Shown piece after piece: positions 58,755 to 64,000 of a stretch of 64,000 bases of DNA. Source of the stretch: JAXGQE01 sp040766585. Lineage in GTDB: Bacteria; Bacillota; SLNR01. The DNA is taken from NCBI GenBank assembly GCA_040766585.1, contig JAXGQE010000011.1, forward strand, positions 28,034 to 92,033, read 5' to 3'. The notes under the pieces are model-generated. The model was not told where the DNA came from. It ran no database searches and saw only the letters and a list, made by a program, of their open reading frames with translations. The translations under genes and the position numbers were made by a program. Every line of letters begins with the position of its first letter. The stretch's first letter is position 1.

Positions 58755-60698
58755 ATGACAGAAAAAACATACCCCTGGGAAGCAGATTTGCATGTAAAGA
58801 ATGAGTTGCAGCTTTTAATCAGCGAGATCTATCAGATTGATTTAAGTCTGGATGAGATCGCTGTCTCGTCCCCGCCCAATCCGGAATTCGGTGATTTGTC
58901 CACACCGGTGGCGATGAAGTTGGCCAAAGCGGCCAGAAAATCGCCTGTGGAAATCGCCCAACAACTGGCAGACTCACTGCAGGCAGTTCATCTTCCGTAT
59001 TTTGAATCATTTAGTGTGACAAAACCGGGCTACATCAATGCGAAAATGGATTACAAACGATTTGCCGGAGATCTGCTAACCAGTATCCGAAATATGGGGG
59101 ATCAGTTTGGCAACAACGCCGATGGAGAGAAAAAGAAGTTTGTCATTGAACACACCAATATCAATCCTAACAAAGCAGCCCATATCGGGCATTTAAGGAA
59201 TTCTTGCCTGGGGGATACCATGGCCCGGCTGGCTGAAAAATCCGGTTTCGATGTAGAAGTACAAAATTACATTGATGATACAGGAACAGCGGTAGCCGAT
59301 GTGGTGGTCGGACTTCACTATCTGGGGGAAAAATATGACGGGAAGCAGCGTTTTGACTACTTTTGCTGGGATCTCTATACCAAAGTCAATATCCTGTACC
59401 AGGAAGATCCTGAACTGGAAGCCAAACAGGCTGAAGTCCTGCATCTGATTGAAGAAGGCAACAATGAAATTGCTCATCTGGCCAAGGAAACGTCCAAAAA
59501 AATCGTTGACTGTCATCTCAATACCATGGCGAGACTGGATGTATTCTACAAAGTTCTGACATGGGAAAGCGATATCATGAAAATGGGATTCTGGAAGCAT
59601 GCATTTGCCAGAATGAAAGACCAGGGTGGAATCGTCTACGAAGAGTCAGGCCCCAACAAAGGCTGTTGGGTGGTTAAATTGGGTGATTTGCCTGAATTCA
59701 GCAATTTGGAAAATCCGGATAAAATTCTGCTGAGATCCAATGGTACCGCCACATACACAGCCAAGGACATTGCCAATCAGATGTGGAAATTTGGCATACT
59801 GGGACGGGATTTCCTGTATTCCATCTACTGCACACAGAAAAACGGAAAAGAATTGTGGACCTCGGATATGGACGGGGCGAAAATGGATGATTTCGGCCGT
59901 GCAGATGTGGTTATGAACGTCATTGATATTCGTCAAAAATATTTGCAGGATGTACTGAGACTGTCCTTGTTCAAACTCGGGTTCGAGGATGAAGCCGACA
60001 ACAGCATTCATTTCGGATATGAAGTCGTGGCCTTGTCCACAGAGGCTGCCCAGGAGCTGGGTGTTGAAGTGAGCGATGAAAGAGACATCTATGCCATGGC
60101 AGGGCGCAAGGGAATCGGAGTGAAAGCTGACGATTTGCTGGACCGGATCATAGAAAAGACTACAGAAGAAGTGGCAAAAAGGCATCCGGAAATGAGCGCG
60201 GAAGAACAGACAGCCCTGGGGACAAAAATTGCTGTCGGCGCAGTCCGGTACTATATGATTCGCTACAATACCAACTCAGTCATCGTTTTTGACTTCCAGG
60301 AAGCGTTGAGCCTCCAGGGGAATACCGGGCCGTATCTTCAGTATTCCTATGCCCGGGCATCCAATATACTTCGTAAAGCTGGCGCCGACAATATTGAAAT
60401 CAAAATGGACGGGTTGGATGCATTGAGCACCATGGCGGATGCTGAAAAAGAACTGATTAAGAAGATGGTCGAGTATCCCGGGGTGATCCGAAGAGGATTC
60501 CGCGATGTGGCACCGTCGGCTGTAACCGACTATGCCTACAGTTTGGCAACATCATTTATGAGTTTCTATGAAAAAGTTCCGGTTCTTTCCGCGGATGATG
60601 ATATGAAATCCATGCGTTTGGAACTGGTGGCTGCGTTTAAGATGGTTATGGGCAATGTCCTTCATGTTTTGGGCATTCCTGCACCGGAGAGGATGTAG
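58755..60698 (+). CDS. argS: Arginine-tRNA ligase
   Basis: 647-aa class I synthetase charging tRNA-Arg. HIGH motif 'NPNKAAHIGHLRNSCLGD', tRNA-binding N-terminal domain (~1-110), 'YIDDTGTAVADVVVGLHYL', 'RSNGTATYTAKDIANQMWKF', KMSK-region 'MAGRKGIGVKADDLLD', and C-terminal anticodon domain ('LQYSYARASNILRKAG'). The KMSK-loop reading differs from canonical KMSK, as in many arginyl enzymes. ATG 7 bases after GAGGAGG. Confidence 0.95.
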   Translation: MTEKTYPWEADLHVKNELQLLISEIYQIDLSLDEIAVSSPPNPEFGDLSTPVAMKLAKAARKSPVEIAQQLADSLQAVHLPYFESFSVTKPGYINAKMDYKRFAGDLLTSIRNMGDQFGNNADGEKKKFVIEHTNINPNKAAHIGHLRNSCLGDTMARLAEKSGFDVEVQNYIDDTGTAVADVVVGLHYLGEKYDGKQRFDYFCWDLYTKVNILYQEDPELEAKQAEVLHLIEEGNNEIAHLAKETSKKIVDCHLNTMARLDVFYKVLTWESDIMKMGFWKHAFARMKDQGGIVYEESGPNKGCWVVKLGDLPEFSNLENPDKILLRSNGTATYTAKDIANQMWKFGILGRDFLYSIYCTQKNGKELWTSDMDGAKMDDFGRADVVMNVIDIRQKYLQDVLRLSLFKLGFEDEADNSIHFGYEVVALSTEAAQELGVEVSDERDIYAMAGRKGIGVKADDLLDRIIEKTTEEVAKRHPEMSAEEQTALGTKIAVGAVRYYMIRYNTNSVIVFDFQEALSLQGNTGPYLQYSYARASNILRKAGADNIEIKMDGLDALSTMADAEKELIKKMVEYPGVIRRGFRDVAPSAVTDYAYSLATSFMSFYEKVPVLSADDDMKSMRLELVAAFKMVMGNVLHVLGIPAPERM

Positions 60699-60707
60699 TG
60701 TGGAACG

Positions 60708-61202
60708 ATGAAATGGGTCCGTGTGTGCAAATCGCCTGAAGAGACCAAGGCGCTGGGAGCTGTTCTGGGAAGGTGCTCAGCCGGTGGGGAAGTGATCTGT
60801 CTGCAGGGAGAACTGGGTGCAGGCAAAACGATCTTCACCCAAGGAATCGCCCAGGGGCTGGGCGTGGCGGGGCTTGTCAACAGCCCGACGTTTAATCTGG
60901 TCAGTGAATACATGGGACGGATTCCTCTTTTTCATATGGATTTGTACAGACTCGATAATCCGGAAATGCTGTTTGATATTGGGTTTGAAGAGTATGTCTC
61001 CGGAAATGGCGTAACGGTCATTGAATGGGCAGAGAAGGCTGGCCCATACATTCCTGAAGAGAGACTGTGGATTGATATTTCCAAAGGGCCTGCGGATGAA
61101 CCGGAAGGATGTTATTTCCGGATTTTAAACCTGGATGCATCCGGTGATTGCCACCGTAAGCTTCTGAAAGGGATGATGAACGATGCTGGTTCTGGGGCTT
61201 GA
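60708..61202 (+). CDS. tsaE: tRNA t6A synthesis ATPase TsaE
   Basis: 164-aa P-loop protein needed for the N6-threonylcarbamoyl-adenosine modification of ANN-decoding tRNAs. Walker A 'GELGAGKTIFTQGIAQGLG', 'NSPTFNLVSEY', 'HMDLYRLDNPEM' and 'VTVIEWAEK'. The end overlaps tsaB by 20 bases. TsaB, RimI and TsaD lie downstream in the window. Confidence 0.94.
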   Translation: MKWVRVCKSPEETKALGAVLGRCSAGGEVICLQGELGAGKTIFTQGIAQGLGVAGLVNSPTFNLVSEYMGRIPLFHMDLYRLDNPEMLFDIGFEEYVSGNGVTVIEWAEKAGPYIPEERLWIDISKGPADEPEGCYFRILNLDASGDCHRKLLKGMMNDAGSGA

Positions 61203-61896
61203 TACCGCTACACGGTCTGCCAGTATCGGACTGGTAGAAGGAGAAAGAATCATTGGTGAGTACAATCTTACCGTGGATCAGGTCCATTCAAAGCGTCTGA
61301 TGCCCATGATCGATCGGCTTATCAATGAATGCAACCATTCGATCCATGATGTGGAAGGGATCGCTGTATCCTGCGGTCCCGGTTCTTTTACAGGCTTACG
61401 AATCGGTATGGCCACAGCCAAAGGTCTTGCCTATGCTCTGAAAGTGCCATTGGTGGGTGTATCGACATTAAAGGCGCTCTGTTGGAACTGCGCACCCAGC
61501 ACCGGCTTGCTTTGCCCGGTTGTGGATGCAAGAATGAAAGAATTCTACACCGCGCTGTACCGGTGGAAAGATGGCAATCTAGAGGCAGTAGTCCACGACA
61601 CAGTTATGAGCAAAGAGGATGTCCATGATCTGCTTGATTCTGCTTCAGGAGAAATGATCGTTGTGGCTGATGCGGCCGTACAGGATGCTTTATCCATCCA
61701 GGAAAATATTCATAAAGATGTTCTTTTTGCACCGTTTTCCAATGTTTTTCCCCGGGGCGCATCCGTGGCGGCCCTTGGACACAAGGGACTGCAGCAGGAC
61801 GATGTCGATGGTCTTCTGACCCTTCAGCCTGCCTATATTCGAAGATCCCAGGCTGAGATTTTGTATGATCAAAAGAGAAGGCACGATCCATCATGA
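61183..61896 (+). CDS. tsaB: tRNA t6A synthesis protein TsaB
   Basis: 237-aa ASKHA-fold partner of TsaD. 'MLVLGLDTATRSASIGLVEG' and 'AVSCGPGSFTGLRIGMATAK' are family hallmarks. It is a scaffold rather than the catalyst. The start is inside tsaE and the stop overlaps rimI (ATGA). Confidence 0.94.
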   Translation: MLVLGLDTATRSASIGLVEGERIIGEYNLTVDQVHSKRLMPMIDRLINECNHSIHDVEGIAVSCGPGSFTGLRIGMATAKGLAYALKVPLVGVSTLKALCWNCAPSTGLLCPVVDARMKEFYTALYRWKDGNLEAVVHDTVMSKEDVHDLLDSASGEMIVVADAAVQDALSIQENIHKDVLFAPFSNVFPRGASVAALGHKGLQQDDVDGLLTLQPAYIRRSQAEILYDQKRRHDPS

Positions 61897-62357
61897 AACC
61901 AATTATTCGCCGAATGAAAGTGGATGATTTGGAACAAGTGCTAGAGGTTGAATCGGCCTCCTTCGCAGCCCCCTGGACCCGGCAGGCATTTCTCTCTGAA
62001 CTGGCCAACGAAGGGTTTACGCGCTATTATGTGGCTGTTGTCCATGACCGGATTGTCGGATATACCGGCATGTGGATTATACTCAATGAGGTTCACATCA
62101 CCAATATTGCGGTTCTCCCAGAATACCGGGGTCATAAAATCGGTGAAGCTCTGCTCTGTCGGATTATCGAAGATGCCGTCATGGCAGGATGCAGCGGAAT
62201 CACCCTGGAGGTACGGGTGTCCAACATCGTCGCCCAGAATTTGTATCGGAAATATGACTTTGCGGTGGAAGGGATTCGCAAAGGCTACTACTCCGACAAT
62301 GGAGAAGATGCCCTGATCATGTGGAAATGGTTCACCCCCCATCAGCAGGAAATATAG
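61893..62357 (+). CDS. rimI: N-acetyltransferase RimI family
   Basis: 154-aa GNAT acetyltransferase, usually acting on the N-terminus of ribosomal protein S18. Acetyl-CoA site 'IAVLPEYRGHKIGEALL', C-terminal 'VRVSNIVAQNLYRKYDFAVE' and 'GEDALIMWKW'. ATG overlaps the tsaB stop by 4 bases; rimI commonly rides with the tsa genes. Confidence 0.92.
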   Translation: MKPIIRRMKVDDLEQVLEVESASFAAPWTRQAFLSELANEGFTRYYVAVVHDRIVGYTGMWIILNEVHITNIAVLPEYRGHKIGEALLCRIIEDAVMAGCSGITLEVRVSNIVAQNLYRKYDFAVEGIRKGYYSDNGEDALIMWKWFTPHQQEI

Positions 62358-62415
62358 GCGCAAAGGCGAATTTTTACAGTAGGAAATCTGACTTCTGAAA
62401 CAGAGGTGATCATTC

Positions 62416-62742
62416 ATGAAACTTGTAGTGGCCATTGTCAGCAACCATGATGTCAGCGGACTGCTGCCGGCGTTGGCAAAGCAGAAAATTCAGGCAACCA
62501 AGTTGGCTAGCTCCGGAGGATTCCTGCGCGAAGGCAACACCACACTCCTGATGGGAATCGAAAACGACCATGTGGAAAAAGTGCTGGGGATCATTGAGGA
62601 AAACTGCAGTTCAAGGGTAGTAACCCGCACAGATATAATGGGTATTCATGAATCACCCTTATTCAATATGACCCCATTGGAAGTTGAGATCAGCGGAGCG
62701 ACAGTCTTCATTCTTCCCATGGAAGCCATATTCAAATATTAA
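62416..62742 (+). CDS. darA: Cyclic di-AMP receptor DarA (PstA/YaaQ)
   Basis: 108-aa PII-like trimeric protein that binds c-di-AMP and has no enzyme activity. 'MKLVVAIVSNHDVSGLLPAL', 'KLASSGGFLREGNTTLLMGI' and the C-terminal 'GATVFILPMEAIFKY' are characteristic. It provides a receiver for the CdaA signal encoded 36 kb upstream. ATG follows GAGGTGA. Single gene with its own terminator. Confidence 0.93.
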   Translation: MKLVVAIVSNHDVSGLLPALAKQKIQATKLASSGGFLREGNTTLLMGIENDHVEKVLGIIEENCSSRVVTRTDIMGIHESPLFNMTPLEVEISGATVFILPMEAIFKY

Positions 62743-62775
62743 CAGCATGGGTGTTACTGAATCATCCGTATCATT

Positions 62776-62811
62776 GAAACAGTCCCGGGCTCATTCCTGG
62801 ACTGTTTCTTA
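62776..62811 (+). terminator. Rho-independent terminator after darA
   Basis: GAAACAGTCC (62776-62785) pairs with GGACTGTTTC (62799-62808), followed by TTAGC. The T tail is short, so strength is moderate. Confidence 0.7.
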
Positions 62812-62852
62812 GCTCATGGAGCTACGATTTACAAGTCCGGGAGGGATCAGAC

Positions 62853-63689
62853 ATGAATGAAACCATGAATGCCAAAAGGCCCGTCAGTTCAGAAGGACAT
62901 CAGTATCACATCGATATGAAATCCGGTGATATGCCGCGTTATGTGCTGCTTCCGGGAGATCCGGACCGGATCCCGAAAATCGGCGACACCTGGGATGATT
63001 ACCGGGTACTGGCCCGTCATCGAGAATACCACAGCATTTGTGGGCATATCCAGCAGACAAAAATCGGTGCAGTATCCACAGGCATCGGTGCTGCTTCAGC
63101 ATCCATCGCCGTGGAGGAACTGGCAGCCATCGGTGTGGATACGTTCATTCGGGTCGGAAGCACCGGTACCCTGTCAGAAAACATTCAATGCGGTGATTTG
63201 ATCATTAACACGGGCACTGTTCGATTTGATGGAACCACCCCCTACTACATCATGCCGGAATACCCGGCACTGGCCCACTACGAAGTGATTACAGCCCTGG
63301 TGCAGGCATGCGAGAATTTGGGCTATGTCTATCATCTGGGTATCGGAGCGTCCACGTCGTCTTTTTATACAGGGCAGGGACGGCCGGGTTATCAGGGATA
63401 CCAGCAGTCCTGGATGAACGATCTGATCCCTGATCTGCAGAAAGCCGGTGTGTTGAATCTGGAGATGGAAGCAGCAGCCGTGCTGACGCTATCTTCCCTG
63501 TTCGGGCTCAGGGCGGGGAGCATCTGCACTGTTTTTGCCAACCGGGTAACTGACACTTTCCAGGTGGTTGGAGAAAACAGGGCCATCGAAGCAGCCAATG
63601 AGGCTGTTCAGATCCTGAATCAGTGGGATCAGCAAAAAGAAGCTCAGGGTAAAAAGTTTATCTATCCGTCCCTGCTGCGGAAATCATAG
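62853..63689 (+). CDS. udp: Nucleoside phosphorylase, uridine phosphorylase-like
   Basis: 278-aa PNP/UDP family enzyme that splits nucleosides with phosphate. 'VLLPGDPDRIPKIGDTWDDY' binds phosphate; 'RVGSTGTLSENIQCGDLII', 'GIGASTSSFYTGQGRPGYQG' and 'GVLNLEMEAAAVLTLSSLFG' (ribose/base site) are typical of uridine phosphorylases. ATG after GGGAGGG. Purine specificity cannot be fully excluded. Confidence 0.85.
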   Translation: MNETMNAKRPVSSEGHQYHIDMKSGDMPRYVLLPGDPDRIPKIGDTWDDYRVLARHREYHSICGHIQQTKIGAVSTGIGAASASIAVEELAAIGVDTFIRVGSTGTLSENIQCGDLIINTGTVRFDGTTPYYIMPEYPALAHYEVITALVQACENLGYVYHLGIGASTSSFYTGQGRPGYQGYQQSWMNDLIPDLQKAGVLNLEMEAAAVLTLSSLFGLRAGSICTVFANRVTDTFQVVGENRAIEAANEAVQILNQWDQQKEAQGKKFIYPSLLRKS

Positions 63690-63705
63690 AAGGGAACATG
63701 AGAGC

Positions 63706-64000
63706 ATGAAAGACGTCATATTGGGAATCGAAACGAGCTGTGATGAAACATCGGCGGCGGTAGTTGCAGAAGGAAGGTACCTGCTGTCCAATATCGTGGC
63801 CTCTCAGATATCCATCCATCAGAAATACGGTGGTGTGGTCCCTGAGATTGCATCTCGAAAGCATATTGAAGCTGTTATTCCAGTGGTCGAGGAGGCACTG
63901 CAGGAAGCACACGTTAGTTTGGATGACCTGTCTGCCATAGCTGTTACCCGCGGTCCCGGGCTTGTGGGAGCACTTCTGGTGGGAGTTGCTGCAGCCAAGT
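63706..64000 (+). CDS. tsaD: tRNA t6A threonylcarbamoyltransferase TsaD, N-terminal part
   Basis: The first 98 codons run to the right edge without a stop. 'VILGIETSCDETSAAVV', 'HQKYGGVVPEIASRKHIEAV' and 'AVTRGPGLVGALLVGV' identify TsaD, the catalytic subunit that places the threonylcarbamoyl group on A37 using TsaB/TsaE help. Metal-binding histidines come later in the protein, outside the window. GAAGGGAA lies ahead of the ATG. Confidence 0.96.
   Translation, partial: MKDVILGIETSCDETSAAVVAEGRYLLSNIVASQISIHQKYGGVVPEIASRKHIEAVIPVVEEALQEAHVSLDDLSAIAVTRGPGLVGALLVGVAAAK

Noticed and set aside
1..64000. CRISPR arrays, insertion sequences, prophage or integrase genes
   Set aside because: No regularly spaced repeats, transposase motifs, terminal inverted repeats or phage-like genes were seen anywhere in the window.

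Overview
The window is chromosomal DNA from an anaerobic, low-to-mid GC Bacillota, most likely class Clostridia. The evidence is the Firmicutes gene order fusA-tuf-S10-spc-alpha followed by ecfA1-ecfA2-ecfT-truA-rplM-rpsI, a glmS ribozyme in front of glmS, the cdaA-cdaR-glmM c-di-AMP module, strong AGGAGG ribosome binding sites with frequent GTG/TTG starts, and several Fe-S enzymes typical of anaerobes. No phage, insertion sequence, CRISPR array, rRNA or tRNA gene was found.

Bases 1-21.1 kb: 3' part of fusA, tuf with its own terminator, then an unbroken run of ribosomal protein genes (rpsJ to rplQ) with secY, adk, map, infA, rpmJ and rpoA, then the vitamin-transporter energising module ecfA1-ecfA2-ecfT and truA. 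S14, S4, L24, L36 and Adk all carry cysteine pairs of the zinc-binding type, and EF-Tu carries an extra four-cysteine cluster. Bases 21.1-22.1 kb: a consensus promoter drives rplM-rpsI, but the end of rplM and all of rpsI are broken by many small frame changes although the conserved protein motifs are still there.

Bases 22.1-33.1 kb: a D-aminoacylase-type amidohydrolase, a two-gene AmmeMemoRadiSam set (LigB/Memo-AMMECR1 fusion plus radical SAM enzyme), then cdaA-cdaR-FAD protein-glmM and ribozyme-controlled glmS (cell-wall precursor supply and c-di-AMP). Bases 33.1-42.8 kb: mixed small transcription units. These are a membrane-anchored phosphoesterase, a glutaredoxin plus ferredoxin:thioredoxin reductase-rubredoxin fusion, a frameshifted alpha/beta hydrolase, an SPL-like radical SAM protein, an autoregulated TetR gene, a TAXI binding protein with a DUF1850 partner but no permease, and acpS-nnr-alr.

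Bases 42.9-50.1 kb: one operon for succinate-to-propionate carbon flow: methylmalonyl-CoA mutase in two subunits, its G-protein chaperone MeaB, the epimerase, and the four subunits of the sodium-pumping methylmalonyl-CoA decarboxylase. Bases 50.1-53.2 kb: peptidase/asparaginase cluster (P1 peptidase, AnsA-like asparaginase, DppA-like D-aminopeptidase). This and the upstream D-aminoacylase suggest use of peptides and D-amino acids.

Bases 53.2-58.0 kb: a triple-BON protein and a DUF362 ferredoxin protein, then a thiamine locus (TPP riboswitch with an unusual insertion, thiD-thiN fusion, carbonic anhydrase) ending in decayed thiM and thiE. The ThiN domain can do the work of the lost ThiE. Bases 58.1-64.0 kb: family 4 uracil-DNA glycosylase, argS, tsaE-tsaB-rimI, the c-di-AMP receptor darA, a nucleoside phosphorylase and the start of tsaD at the right edge.

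Most starts were chosen by ribosome binding site spacing and family N-termini. All function calls rest on motif recognition by eye; no database search was run.
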